The position numbers and the translations under genes were made by a program. A stretch of DNA of 64,000 bases from Trileptium ribeirensis (lineage: Eukaryota; Nematoda; Enoplea; Enoplida; Thoracostomopsidae), in NCBI GenBank assembly GCA_030248225.1, contig JASANE010029311.1, positions 1 to 64,000 of the forward strand, read 5' to 3'. Each line of letters opens with the position of its first letter. Within the stretch, counting starts at the first letter, position 1. This document shows positions 40,801 through 55,800 of this stretch, piece after piece. The notes below the pieces were generated by a model that saw nothing but the letters and a program-made list of their open reading frames with translations, searched no databases and was not told where the DNA came from.

Positions 40801-43800
40801 GAATTTTTAGAGGTGCACAATTTTTACTTAATCTACAATTTTGTCTTCTAAACAAAATATTTTGAATGTAGGGGTCAAATTAAAAAGATTTTTTCTATAG
40901 TTAAAAATGGCGAGCTACTCTCCTGTTGCATATGCTCTTTCACGTTTTTTGGCACTAGGGCCGATTTTGCTGATTTTACATTATTGTCAGCCGCTTGTCA
41001 CGAATGAAGCTGATGATAATGATTGTCTAACACAATAAAGACTGCGAGTTACGCCATGACGTTACATCAGCGCGTGGGCGTGTTTACGTCAAGTCAGAAC
41101 TCTCTGAAAATTCTGATGTAATCAGTAGTGTATATAAACAATGCTGATTCTGCCATAAGGCTTGTCTCGTTTTATTTGTTGCGTCGTAGATTGGTCATTA
41201 AACCGTTTGTTTCTTTTACCTACCCTACGGTCACAACAGATTTTTGGCGATCAGGATGAGATTGCCAGTATAGGACCGGTATTCGAAGCCAATATCGACT
41301 TTTCTTCAACGACGGGATTAATACGTTCAACGACTGGTCTCGGTGTTCAAGCCGTGGTCAAGCGATCACTGTCGCTCAAGGCCTCAGCTCAGCAATATTC
41401 AACGCCGTGTGTAGTCACAACACCAGTCAACGTTAACTCGTTCGGTGCCAATCGAAGTGTAGCGATCAATGGGTTGTGGTCAATCGATCAAACGGGCATC
41501 TCACTCAATCAGGCGGGTCCGTGTTCAACGAACAAGCGGTTCAGTATCTATCAACAGAGCCACTTGTATCAATCCGGGGCAAACTTCGGATTCAACTTCG
41601 CTCAAAATCGGCGTCGCCTCCTCTTGCCTCGCAACCTCACACCAGATCAGTTACGTACTGTTGTGGGTAAATTACGGTCGGCAGCATGTCAACCGTTCTT
41701 TGCTGCTCAATCCTAATGCAACCGATTGGGATCATTGTATATTCAACTCCCGTGTTTGTGCTTCTGATCAATGCGACCTATGTCGGGTGTCGATCCGTGG
41801 TGACGATCTATGCGTCAACCCCGCTTAACTTCGACGAAGCCACCCGTCATGCCGAAAACCGCCGAGCTTATACAGCTGCTCCAGTCGCAACATCAAGAAC
41901 AGATGAAGGCTCTATAGAAACAAAACGAGGTTCTACTAGCGGCGCTCGTCAAAACGGACAGTCCAGTGAAAGTCAGCGGCTCCATTACACCGTTCACTGC
42001 ATTCGACCCCACCGCGCGAACTTTGGTTCGACTGCTGGGCGCGATTTGTGACGTTTCTTGACGCTAATTTGGTCCCGGAGGAGAAACAAGTCCAGGTCTT
42101 CCTCACTAATTATACCCAGGGCACCTACAAGCTTTTCCCCAATTTAGCATCACAAGAGCCGCCCCCGAAAGATGTCAGTGAGCTCAACATCAAGGATCTC
42201 GAGGGCTACTTCAAGACCCAGTTCGATCCAAAGCTTTTCACCGTGCGGGAGCGTTTCAAGTTTTGGTCCGCTATGTCGCGCAAGCCAGGCGAAACCGTCC
42301 AGGAGCTTGCGGCCAGAATTCCGTGTGATGCCGTCACGTGTGATTTGCCCGCCATCACGGATCCGCTTGATGAAGCCCTACGGACGCGATTCATCTGCTC
42401 GGTCAACAACGAGGCGGTCCTCAAGGCGTATTTTAAGCTCAAAGATGACGAGCTGACGTTCTGCCGAGCGATCGCGGTGGCCATCTAAACTGAGGTCGCC
42501 AAAGAAACCGTGTACGGAGGGCCCTCGAAGCCGGTCAATGCGGTCGTTTCCACTCAGAAGTCCAAGCGGAGTTCAAGGGCGAAGCCGAAGCCGTTTCATA
42601 CCGCTGCAACCGCATCAACGAGGCCGTTCCAGTTCCAGAAGGGTAATGCGGGCACTGTGGGAAATCCGGCCGACCATACCGGGAAGGACTGTCGACACAA
42701 AGAGACCGAATGCAATCACTGCCATAAAAAGGGCCATCTGCAAGCTGTGTGTATCTCCAAGCAGCGAACCATACGGCCGAGCAATGCGTTCCACAGGTGT
42801 GGGCCTGACCTGTTCAAGGTCGCCGCCGTGCCCAAGTTCTAGCAGCGTGCCCAGCTTAACGGCAAACATGTCGTATTCGAAGTCGATACGGGATCATATG
42901 ACAACATCTGATATGAAGATGACAGGGTGTCACACAACCAACCCCCACTGAGCCCAGTCGATAGCCGCTACGAAAGTGCAACGGGTGGCCAGATCCGGGT
43001 TACAGGTTGTTTTGCAGCCAATACGAGTGTTACCGACGGTTCCGATCGTTCCATAGAATTTGTGGCCCAAATCGCTAATTTCAGTCTACTGGGCCGCAAG
43101 GCTATCATCGACTTGGGCATCAACATCAACGCCCTTGTTCGTTCTGGCTGCGCGGCTTTTTCCATCAACGTCGTTCAGGATGGCTTTTATCTGGATACAA
43201 ACCGGCGGCAGGCGTGCAAACAGCTCTGTAGCGAGTTTCCGACCTTTTCAAACCGGAAGTTGGGTGTCTGAAGGATTTCGAACTCGAGGTCAAGTTCAAA
43301 GCCGGTATTGTGCAAACCGCGTCCATGCGCTCCAAACCGATTTGGCGCAAGCCTACGAGAGCGGGATCGAGCGAGGCCTCTGGAAGGCGACGCAGTTAAA
43401 CAGCTACGGGCCCCAGTCGTACCCATTCGTCAGCAGCTGTTCCCGGGCCGAACAAAAGCCAAGATCAAAGTCTGCGGCGACAACTCTCCCACGATCAATC
43501 CTCAGTTGGAACCGCATCGACAACACATACCACTCCCTGATGGTCTGATGCGGAAGCTTGGCGGCGGCTATGGGTTCACAAAAATCGACCTGGCGGATGC
43601 GTACAATCAAATTCGGCTGGCTGTTGAAAATCAGAAGAACCTAGCTCTTAGCACCCACCTCGGCGTGCTATTGCAACTGCGAACCCCTTATGTGCGACCT
43701 TGAGGGCGTCGCCGTTTACCTCGACGACATGCTGGTCAGCGGAAAAGATGCTGCTGGGCATCTGCGCAACTTGTGAGCCATGCTCCAACGCCTCAATGAC

Positions 43801-46800
43801 AGAGGCTTCCTATGCCGGTGGGAGAAGTGTTCCTTCGCCGAAAGTCGAGTACTTGGAGCACTGCCTGTCCAACGAAGGGGTTGTGAAAGGTTCCAAAGTG
43901 GAGGCTGTGTGCCATATGCCGCATCCAAACGATGTAGGAACACTTCGCTCGTTCCTGGGTTCTATTCAATTCTATGGCATCTTTCAGCCAACCTTATCCA
44001 CTGTTATGGCCCCACTTCATCGTCTAATAAAGAAGGACGTACGATGGCAATGGGGTGCCGAAAAGCAAGCGGCTTTCCAGAAGTTGAAGGACATGCTGTG
44101 CACGGTCTTGGAGCACTACGACTCCGATTGGAATCTCGTGTGATGCATCGGAGCTCGGCGTGGGCACCGTCTAGTTCCACCGCTATCCCGACGGTAGCGA
44201 GCGACCGAGACGCAGCGCTATGCCGAAACGGTCGCCGATTACCTGAAAGGTAGCCGACTCACTCTCGGTGGCTCACGGTTGCCTACTGTATGGGTCTCGA
44301 GTTGTCGTTCCGATGGTGCTTCGACGATTCGTGCTCAACCTCTTACACATTGGTCATTTCGGGATCAAGCGCATGAAACAACTTGCCAGGACATCAGTCT
44401 ATTGGCCAAGGATCGACGATGATATAACCAATATTTGTGGATCGTGCGACGGGTGCGGTGCTCATTAGAACTCTCCTTCGCGTACTCCGGTGCACCCGTG
44501 GATGATGCCGGAGAAGCCGTGGAGTCGACTGCACGTCGACCATGCTATCAACTTCATGGGTCCTGACTGGCTGATGATTGTCGATGGGTACACGAAATAC
44601 CGTGCATACACCCGACGTCTTCCGTGTCGGCCAAGACAACTACGATCCTACTAGATGAAGATTTTGCTCATTTCGGCTACCCGCACACCATTGTAACGGA
44701 CAATGCGCCGACATTCCGTTCCGAGGAGTTCCAGCCTTGGTGTCGCGAACGAGGCATTACACATCTCACCAGCACTCCCTACTACCCTGCAACGAACGGA
44801 GCCGCCGCGCGGCAATCCGGAAGTCACGCTTATCGGTGGCGGAAGCCCTGCACAATTTCCTCATCCAGTACCGCCGCACATCGCTGGAGATGGGATATTC
44901 GCCCAGCGAGTTGCTCAACGGTCGACAAATCCGTAGCAAAATTGATATCTTGTTACCATCTCCGTCTCACATCGCTCAAAGCCGTCAATCAAAGGAAGCT
45001 GCCAAGTCGCAGTTCCCGTGGGTGGCACGAATCTCGCAAAACTACGCGGTGGGCTTTCCCTGTTTTGCTCTCTACTGCGGACCCTGGCGCGATCGTCAAC
45101 CACGATGGGTTCTCGCAGTTGTTATCAAGAAATTAGTATTTCGTTCAGTCAACGTCAGGGTCCTGCCACGCGGTCCCATGTGGCGCCGCCACATTCACCA
45201 GCTGCAGCCACGCTGGGCAACTAAACAAGACAAGGAACCCGCTGACGAGCATGGTCAATCCGATGGAAACACTACCAAGGTTGCCGATGATGCACAACAA
45301 TCATACGATGAGTATGGTCGCGAGATTCCACGGCGCCCCACTTGCTCCCGGAAGCCACCTGATCGATGGGGTTATCCAGCGCTTTGACGCTCAAAGCTGG
45401 TCAGGAGGTGTCAACCGCTTGTCACGAATGAAGCTAATGATAATTGTGTGACGCAATAAAGACTGCGAGTTACGCCATGACATTACATCAGCACGTGGGC
45501 GTGTTTACGTCAATTCAGAACTCTCTGGAAATTTTGATGTAATCAGTAGTGTATATAAACAATGCTGATTCTGCCATAAGGCTCGTCTCGTTTTTATTTG
45601 TTGCGTCGTAGATTTGTCATTAAACCTTTTGTTTCTTTTATCTACCCTACTGTCACAATAATTTTCCTATTTTGAACGAATATATCTCGCGAATGCTGAA
45701 AAATCCAAAAATCCGGCACGGCAAAGTTTTTTGTATTTGTCCGAAGACCACGTCAAAAATTTTATTGATAAATTTTGAAAATTGAGGGTCCAGATACATT
45801 GTAAAATAGTATGGTTGCGCCATTTGGGCAATTGCCTAAAAATCCCACTGGATTAGCATGATGTTTGGGATTGATTATTTTGGTTGGATTTAGATATTTA
45901 GACCAGTTCTTTTGGTCCAAACTTGCTAATTGGCGGCTTTGAGTTCCACTCTATCCAAATCCCGTATCTGTGGTGTCCGGTTAGACTCCGATAGTGGCAC
46001 CCTTCTCGGGACCTATAAGATAGCTGAAATACATTAAATTGGCACTTTTTGTTCAAATTTACATTGTTAGACTTTGTTTTTTGGTCCACTCTCCCTAGTT
46101 AACAGCATTTGAACTATATTTTATCCGAAATTATGACATACATTAGCTGCTATTTGTTGGCACGCTCACATCCCCTTAGGGCCGCATGATACCTGGAATA
46201 CTAGACTTGCAACTTTCAAGATTAATACCCGGACCCATAATTTTTCGTCAGATATACGCGGAATACCCAGACCCGGATGCAAATATTAAAAACCACAAAT
46301 TGCTACTTTATGGTCAAATTTATGTATTTAGATCTGGTTTTGATCAAACTTGGTCAAATTAAACACTCGAGTGACTACGCATTATACACCTTCTTGTACC
46401 CCTACAAAGGGAGAGTTTAATAAATTCTGTTTCACTTATCTCACTCTTATTGAATACCTTAAATTGGGTACTCTAGTGACTCTGTGAGTACTATTTTGAG
46501 AATTTGCGCTTCTTCTTGGTATGTTAACGCTGTCATTTAGCTTCCAACATTGTACCCTGGCTACAGTCTTCTATTAGGATTATTATTTTTGGCATTTCAA
46601 AATACATGGGAAGACGTTCGAAATCCTGGTGGAAAACTCTTTCTCGCTCTGCCGTAATTTGAGTTCATGTCGCTTTGAATACAATAATGGTTGGATTAGT
46701 TCCTCGGATTATTTGCAAAACAATGACATAGGCTAGATTGAAAAAATGCAACTGCTTGAATGATGTCGTAGTGTTTGGGGTATTATATTAACGTTTTTGA

Positions 46801-49800
46801 AATTTACGAGATTATATTTAGGTAGACCTATCGCGAAATATATCCTTCGGCGAGAACGGGCGTTCGGAACGCTAAAGCACGTGCATGTAGTGAATTTTGT
46901 TGTGCCTGCCCAAAACATAGAAAATAAAACTAGTATCTCGCATGCCGGGGTGAAACGGAGCGAACGTGATTTCATTTATACGTTAGCATTATGTGTAATC
47001 ACCTGTAACATGCTGATTATATCCTAAAACTGCTGGAACCCTGAAGACAGTGGAGGCGTAATCCACAGTCCCATTTAAAACCTCAGAAAAGGCATTAAAT
47101 GTTCGTGCTGGTCTCTGTATAACAAAAGCATTGTATTCTGCATAGAAAACCCTATATGTAGCCCATCATTGCCCCCATGTACGCAATATATAACCAAACT
47201 ACTCAAAACGGACTATATTCTGGAAATCGAGCTCATACCCTAAACCCATTGAAAATTTATTAAAAAGTATTTAATATTATGTGCTCGACTCTAGATAACC
47301 AAAGCATTGTATCAGCGTTATGAAATATATATATATATAGACCACTCTGCATATTCTTTTCGAAATACATAACTGAACAAATGAAAACACGTCACATTTT
47401 GGAAATAGAGTTCGTCAGCCGTAAAATTCGTGAAACCCCACGAAAATTGTGTAATATTGTTAAGATGAATTCTAAATAACAAAACCTACCGTGCAACATG
47501 CTTGATAACCCAATAGATACTAGTTGTGAAGTAAAAATATAACATGCCGAAATTTGAAAAATCGACTTTTCTAGCACAGCGTCGACAAACCGTATTCGTG
47601 TTAGCAGCGTCACTGGGCGTGGTCCCACAAAAAGTGATGCTCAGCAAAGTTGTAGATATCGATGAGATGCTTTCGATGCGAAGCCTCTACCGCGAGATAT
47701 TGGCTGCGAAACACAGATACCGTGTGATTAGATGTAGCAAATAACCCATAAAAATCTGGTTTTGTCATTTTGGCCGGGAAGATTATGGTTCGGAGCTGTT
47801 TCCGCTCAGCTAAAGAACACATCGTCATGACTTTAGCTATCGAACAAAAAAATTGAATCTATCCACCCGACGATGAGTTTGAATGACAGCCACGGAAGAA
47901 AAAATTTTTCGCGATTTTTCCCCTAGCGTCCTCAGCGGAAACTACGCTGGCTTGGGTCGCTTACTTTCAATAATAATAAAGAAAAATGTATTGAATAAAA
48001 AACTCAAATCCATCCAAGGGTTCAAAAGTTCAGACACATCAAACAACAAAAGTTAATACTGTTGCGCCAGATCAGGAGCAGCAAACAATTTCCTTAAGAA
48101 TGTAGATATACGGGGAGATGGAAAATAAAAAGTTGACCCGACAACAGTAAGTTCACGTTCAACCTATGATCATCAGTGATATATTATATTTAAAGATAGT
48201 GAAGTTTTGGATTATCATTTCGTCGTTTCAGATCGCCGAAGCCTCTATTTGTTGAACCACTCGAGCAGAAAGATGATCAGGACGGTCTTCAAGAACGATT
48301 AGTTGCACGAAATACTCAGTTCAATATGTAAGCCTGTTATGGCGTACGTAATTCGTAGCTGGATCTTGTTATAGTATTACCAAGTGTCCATATTAAAAAT
48401 TCTGTAGAAGAGTATAAAATTAGATCAAACATCATATACTTTGCCTTACCGATGATGCAATCATATTTCGGCTTACATCTCACCCCGAAAAATTCCAGGG
48501 GTGGGGTGCAACTCCAAGGTTCCTTGGCGGTAGCAGGTCGCCAATAGCTTAAAGCTGAAATGGGATTCACTGGGCCTGCTAGCTATTGGCGACCTTTTTG
48601 TTGCTACCACCTATCTCGCCTCAGGGAAACTTGGCAGTACCTGATACCCCACCGGCGAACGTTGGGAAAGGGGTCAAGCCGAAAAACGAGCACATCAACA
48701 GATAAAGGAAAGTATATGAGTATAACCGAATGTCATACTCTTCTACTAATTATTTGGCAATATACTCTTGGTATTAGTAATACCTTCGCAATTAACTAGA
48801 TCCACTTCCGAAATTTATAACTAGTAAACGTAACAAATTACAAAAAGTGAGTGGAGCAATACGGAAAGTATTTGGTATCTTATTTGTGCATACATGTATT
48901 CAACTAAATATTTAATCAATATCACGTTTTAGACAATTTATGTCAAATCCGCCATACAGAAAGCTAGCTAGCTAAAAATTAACTAATTAGTAATATCAAC
49001 TAATTAGCTAATTAATTAACTAATTAGCACCCATGATAAAATAATAGAGCTGTAAAAGCCACATATTCATGATCAGCGACATCGAAAACACCCGAGTGCA
49101 AAAAAATAGCAATTTTGAGGTGATTTAAAAATTTGCATAAAATTAACTATTTAATTAACTAAATAATCAACTAGCATATGCGTTTAAGTTTTAGAGCTTC
49201 ATGAAAGTTATATTCGTGATCAGCGACATATGAAAACCCCGTGTGTTATTTATTTTTCATTTCTGAGCACTTTGAAAATTTTCAAAAAATTAGCTATTTT
49301 TAACTTCCTCGAATAGCAATAAACTCCAGATCCATAATTAGCACGGCGAGATGTAGTATATGCACCAAAATTATAGCTTTAAACCAGGGAGTAACCGGAA
49401 TTCCGGTTCCGGTTCCGGCGAAAATCGTGTTCCGGTTCCGGCAAAGAGCAAAAACCATACCGGAACCGGAATTCCGGTTTAAAAATTTTGTTTGAAATTT
49501 TCCACGTTTTTTGCTTCATCCTGTAATCCAAACATATGTAATATATTATACAATAATCAAGCTCCAATACAACCAAGCAAAAGAAAAGATTAACTAACCA
49601 ATATGCCGTGTGAAACGTAAGTAGGGCACATAGTTTGAGCAGGAATTTTTCATAATAACTTGCAGGATTTTGTTACATCAAAGCCAGGTCGATGCTTGTA
49701 GCAGCTATTTTACACATCCAGAAGTCTGTGGGATACGTTTGAATTAAACCGGTCCAACTCGGTAACAGAGTATGGCTTACGCAGAAGTACTTAGGGTATG

Positions 49801-52800
49801 CATGGCTAACATAAATTGCATCAAGCACCCGCCAGTGTGCTTGTAAACTTGGTAAATCAGTCTAAATTGAAGTAAACTAACGTTATCTGCAACGCAGCTA
49901 GAAACTGCTTTCTTGGCAATGAACTGTATTTATTGAAACTGTGCGAACAGCATCACAGTGTGTCTCATTTACAGCGTTCTGATTAGAAAGTTATGATCAT
50001 TATGATCTAACTGACGGACACTGTTTGTCCAACGCTAGCCTAAACAGTGTCTCTGACCATTGATCAGAAAATTACCTTCTATCTATTATTTTCTCTTAGA
50101 ATCATATAAACCAATAATTTTAAGTTTCCTACAGAAGAACATGCAACAAACGTATGTGTAGTAAAGGGAGGCGACTGGAGACAGAGTGAAAGTGTGTATT
50201 CTACGCTCCAAGCTTTGTAAGCACATTCGATTTGACGCAGTATACGCAATGGTGTATAGTGGAAATCATTTTTTGCTCTGAATGTCCAAAAACCGACATA
50301 TTTGATCGATAAATAAACATTATTAGCTTCCTCAGTCTCTTTAAAGTTTCAGAAAGGCAATAATACCATCGCAATACATTAAGTTTAATGTAAAAGTAAT
50401 TTTTAATGCATTTTAAATCCACTATACCTTCATTTCTTCCATCATCTGTTTTACTATATATAAATTTCGAAGACCAGGTTCCGGTTCCGGATCCGGTTTA
50501 AATGGACGGTTCCGGTTGCTGGTTCCGGTTCCGGTAAATTTCGGTTCCGGTTATTCCCTGCTTTAAACTAATTATTCATTGAAAAATAAACAATTTTTGT
50601 TTAAAATGCTAAAAATAGGATAACTCGCTTTATTAATTAGTTAATTACTAATTAGCTAAACCAAATTTTCACAAAAAACGATGTCTTGCACCTGTCGGAT
50701 CTTAGCCCTGTCAAACAAAAAAATTTAATCGTTCCAGTAGTTGTCGAGGCGTTCGACGGATGGACAGACAGGGCCGACGTTTCCCCCTCTGACGAAAACA
50801 AAAATGCTTCGCTCCGCTAAAAAAAATAAGTGTTGCCAAGTGTAGCAAAATACTTTATAGCCCCTAGCACAGAGTGTGGAAGTTGCAGCCCTTCCTGTTC
50901 CATTTGATATTACATTTGTATGCGTCACTCACGAAGGCTACTTGCTTGCTGAGTTTAACAACGAATGTCCGGTGAGATTAGCAACGGGTATGAGACAGCG
51001 CGACATTTGTGAGACGCCACTGAAAGATTGTAATGAGCTCTTAATTTTGTGCCTTCCCAGCCCCAGCACTGGTTTCATCGAAAGTTCCGATCTGGAGGAA
51101 CCCGTCTGGAACGTATCTACGTCTCGTAAGAAACTTGTATATCAATACATGATATATTCTAGTAAATGACCGCTGCTCGCTCGATTTTCGTTCATTACAC
51201 GAATCACATGTTCGTCTCGCATTGCTTTCTCGCACAGAAAGGGGCAGTCATTTCTGGTGCGTACTGTAGGACTCGAAATATATATTCGGGTGATAATATA
51301 ATTTATGGGTGTTTGCGATAGCTATTTTTCGTTGAATCTACTATGTATACTATTTTCAGCGTAGTCAATAGAATATTATTTATACAAGGCGGCAAGACGA
51401 CGCTTTTGTTTTCAGTGTAAACTTACTACAAAACTTTTTCCAGACGGATTCAGTTTCAAACATATACTTTAAATAGAGCTGACAGGTGTTCTAAATTTTT
51501 TCTTTGCAAATTAAAATTTATTCAGCATAGCGCTATCCATATTGTCGATTTATATAACATCCGCTTTGTCGGCCTAAGCTATTCTGATTCGTTAAACTGT
51601 ATACGTCAAAATTTGCTCAAAAATGGTCTATTCTAATACGTCTGGATTTTAACCCGAGGATAATGGCACTAACCGTCTAGAAGATGGTGTTTTGTTGTTT
51701 GATATAAAGACCAATGGTCGCTTGAAAACTACTCGTACTGCTATATTATCCAGGTGGCCCCTGTGTAATCGCTGATTGATATATAATGTCGAAATATTTA
51801 ACGAATTACTTATTCAATTTTTGGACCTAAACGGTTAGGATATGTGTTGAAGCGTGTTGGCTTTTAATCTGATCTTAAAAATGGAAATGTAGTATGTTGA
51901 CTCTGTGTAAATTAGTAATATTGTGTTGCAGCGAGCGATCAGCGGATCCCAGGTTTGCTGAGCCGGGCTCGTTTGAATTTGAATTTGGCAGTCGGTGGAA
52001 AGAAATATATATGAACGAAAAAATGCGACGCCACGCTCTTGAACAGGAACTAGAAGAACAACGTGCTCGGCTTATCGGTGAAATGGATCTCGCCTATCAA
52101 GAATATCAGGCTAATATTATGCGCGAAGGTATTAACAACACGCTACTTACCCTTGTGATTTCTGGGTCCTATAGGACACTTGGTGGGCCAAGCTTATTTT
52201 GATGCTGTCAGTGTTAGTCTGTCAATATTTCCTTTTACAGCTTCAATGTTACACGTTTGTGTACTGATAATTCGTGCTAAACACACACATATACATGCGA
52301 TTGTGAGAATTATAATATGCATACTCAAAAGTCGGTTCACGGTTGTTTGGTCCGAGAATGCATGGTGTCACAGGACGAGAAACTGCAAAATGATTTATTT
52401 TTAGTTTTCTCTTCCTTATGGAAAATGTGATTTCGGTAGAAAATTTTATTGCTAAAACTTTCTATGGTTAAATGCTAACAATGGTGAAAACAAAGACTGA
52501 CCTCTCCCGAGATATATATGCCCATGACCGTATAACAAAAATAATGTTCACAGTAATATTTTTCGAAATTCTACTAAAATTTTATTACCTCTCGTTTCTA
52601 GTTGTTGTAATAAGACTATAGCTAAGTAGGTTACATATGGGAATACGGCGCTTGGTCTATAATTATCGTTGAAGATGTAGAAAATTGGAATATTGCAAAT
52701 AACCATTATTGATTTTGTAAACTGTATAATGTCGTCTTTAGTCAGAAGGATCAATTTCTTCAAGACATGTCGACGGCTTTTCGTTTTATAATATTTCCAT

Positions 52801-55800
52801 TTATTAAAGATTGTCCTGGGAGCCCTGGCATTATTAAGCTTTTCTGGTTCTGAACTAGCATCTTTATTAATTTGTTAGTAAATTTGTTACTCTACTCTCA
52901 GACAAAACGCAACCAGTTGCCACAAGAATTGACGATATTATTATCATTGTTTGCATTAAATAGTGCAAAATATTAGTTTTTGCAAAAATCAGTCTCAGCA
53001 GTTCGTTGCTGAACGGAAAACGGATAAACAAGCGTGAAAGTGCTTGGGTCATACGACACATTTTCGAGCCATAGCACATTGTAATAAATAACTAAATAAT
53101 GTACATTGAAAAGACTGAAAATTTAATCTTGTTTTTTATTTTGACACTTAAAGTTGACAAAGTATCTGATGTATCTATGTACATAGGTACTGTTTCGGGT
53201 ATGCAATTTTGCTAAATTTGCTGTAACGCTTAGTAGGGAACCCATAACTAATGTCGTAAATTTTAGATTCTCGGTTTAGATGTTTAATGGCTCGCATATA
53301 GCGAAGCAAATAGGTTTTATATCTCAGTTTTTCTGGTCAAGACTAGTCCAAAAGATAATCGATTAAACAAAATTCAGTCGATACTCAACGGAATATTGAT
53401 CGATTTCGATTATGGCGCAAATAATATAGTATCTCGTAAGCAAGGATGAAACGGAGCGAGCGTGTTTTAATACATTACAGCTGCCGTTATATGTAATAAC
53501 CTGTAACAGTTTTTGTGTTTGCTGTATATACCTACATTTATCTTGTATAACGTTTGAAGCCTTACAATGCCAGTCGGATAGTTGTTAAGCTACGCCACCT
53601 ATAATGCGCGTTACAAAATAAATAATAATTGCTTATTTGAGGTTCAGAAAACAATGCATGCATAAGTAAATAAATGACGGGAGGCGAAATCTTACGGTAA
53701 ATCGAGTTCGCCAGTGGTCGTCCTTACATTCCTCCAAACATCTTGAAAAAGTGGCAGTTATGTTGGATTCCATGTGACTGTACAGTCATATTCAAGATAC
53801 CGAAAAACCTACATAACATAATATATCGGTGTAAATGCCCAAAAACAATGTAATTATAACCAAATAACTGAAGACAAACTATATATATTCTGGAAATCGA
53901 ACAGCATTGTTTAGTTTCTATACCAGAGAAGTATGCTTGCACAAATTATCTAGAGATATAATACATAATCTTTTATTTTTCAAACATTTTATGCAAAAAT
54001 GTAAGTGATAAAACTTCGATCGGCTTCGTCGACGCTCAATTTACTGAAAACCACTGAAAAGGAATAAAGCATACACGCTGCACTCTAAATAACCAAGCAA
54101 TCGTTCAGCGTTCAGAAAAACTCTATTTATAAATATATATATATCAAAATTGATGCCCCGTATATAATACACAGTCAAACAAAATGAAGACTGATTATAT
54201 TTAGGAAATCAGGTTCATCCATCCTAAACCTATTTACACCTTTGAAAAGGTACTAAATATTTGTGTGAATCAGGAGTGTCGAATATTTCATTGAGAACAC
54301 AAGAGTTAATGCTTAAGATTTGTAGTGTGCTGTCGCTTCTTCTTCGGATACGGATTTGAGCTAATTCTTATGACATATAATACAGGAATTTGGTCCCCAG
54401 GAAACGGGAAAATAACTTTCGGAATTCTATAGACACCTTGTCGGCGAATCGTATTCCGGCCTATAGCGGCCCAAAGACTGTTCCTACAAAGAAGTGTTGT
54501 TGAGCAAAATTGTAGATATCGATAATCTGATTATCTATAAATTCGAAAGTTAGCCATGAGTGATACCGACTGGCAAACAATTCCACGATTTTCTCTCCAG
54601 CGTTCTCAGTGGAACCTTAAAGTATTGTACCGCCTGTAAATTTCAGAACCACTAATGTTAATCTAAAGAACATCTTTTTTTACCTAAGGTCAATGTAAAT
54701 TTGTCGCATATTTGCTTTGATTGATGTGTCGTATATGGCTCAAATTTTACGTATACGTTTCTGGCCTCTCCACACGGCCAAATAGTACTTAGAGCGTTGA
54801 ACTGGGCGCTCAAGTCTCAATCCGGGGGATACCAGAAATACGTAGTATGGTCCCCGGATTTTCTCTGATCTTATACTTGCATATTATCATGGCGTCATTT
54901 TTGTTTTTGTTGAGTTTGTATTGTATGCCTGTTAAAGACTACTATGGGTTTTATTGTGAACAGACAAAACACTATTACCGTGCAAGCGATGGTTACACGG
55001 AGCCATCGCGGTTTTATCTAAATAATAGTCATTATTATTTAATCACCTGCAACATGTTTTGTATTTGACGTATCACCCTAAAACCTCCTGTAACCCGGAA
55101 ACCTTACAATGATGGGCTTGGGATAACCACCAATGCTCAGAACATTTTGCGTGTTACAAAACCATCAATAAAATGTCTGAAGGCGCATAAAACAGCGCAT
55201 AACCAAAGAAATGACGTCAATTGAAATTCCGTAGGTTAATCGGGTTTGTGCACGGTCGCCTTTAAATCCCTGAACAAGATTTAAGGTTTGGTACAGTCAT
55301 GATGGGTTCTATAATGACCACGTCATTATATTCAAAGTGTCGGTAAACCTATACAGTTGGTCTGTCCATACCCTACCGAAAAGTGTGATAAGGTAGACAG
55401 GATAGTACAGACAGACTGTACAGCTATACACTATGGCCCTCAATGGAAACTACACACGCTTCGCTCGCTTCGTTTCAAAAAAGCTGTGTTAATTTTATCA
55501 CAACAGTCATTTCAGAGCGTAGTGTATCGTGGCGGAGATTGTGTGTTGCTTGGGTGAAAGCTTTCAAATTCACTCTGTGTTGGTCATTGGCCATAATTTG
55601 GGAACTCGACTTAACTGATATTCACGATCTTGGGTTCATTCGAACCGGCATAGTCGATTTACCGTGTACATCCCTGAGCGTTTTTTGATTTGAGGGCTGG
55701 TTCTGGGGCCAGAGGTCAAAATGAGGATGCTTTACCCCATTTAGTTCCCTTCACGGAAGCAAGGTTATTTTTATTTTTGAATTTTTTCTCTGGTTGGTTT

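Larger units (their letters stand above)
40985..45657 (+). mobile_element. Degenerate Ty3/mdg4-type LTR retrotransposon (K02A2.6/CsRn1-like), 4673 bp
   Basis: Two LTRs of about 250 bp, aligned by eye, differ at about 15 sites plus two small indels, so the insertion is not recent. Flanks ATTAT and ATAAT suggest a decayed 5-bp duplication. The order is PBS-like site, gag, zinc knuckles, protease motif, reverse transcriptase, remnant RNase H, integrase, C-terminal tail. Coding parts are broken by several stops and frameshifts. Part of the RT palm and most of RNase H are missing, and the integrase glutamate is changed, so it cannot be autonomous. It is visibly more GC-rich than the intron around it. 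The domain order with integrase after RNase H and the knuckle pattern fit the Ty3 superfamily, in particular K02A2.6/CsRn1-like elements. Confidence 0.92.
39122..48231 (+). other. DBHS intron, 9.1 kb, with LTR retrotransposon
   Basis: The largest intron of the gene. It contains the Ty3-type element at 40985-45657 in the same orientation as the gene and a satellite-related dispersed repeat at 46840-47690. 39122-40984 and 45658-46839 show no recognised gene or transposon end. Confidence 0.8.
48328..51931 (+). other. DBHS intron, 3.6 kb
   Basis: It contains an imperfect inverted repeat (48527-48612), an unclassified AT-rich repeat (48950-50870) and the hAT-A copy inserted in it. A plus-strand open frame at 50876-51169 has no recognisable domain and is not called as an exon. 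51170-51931 shows nothing. Confidence 0.75.
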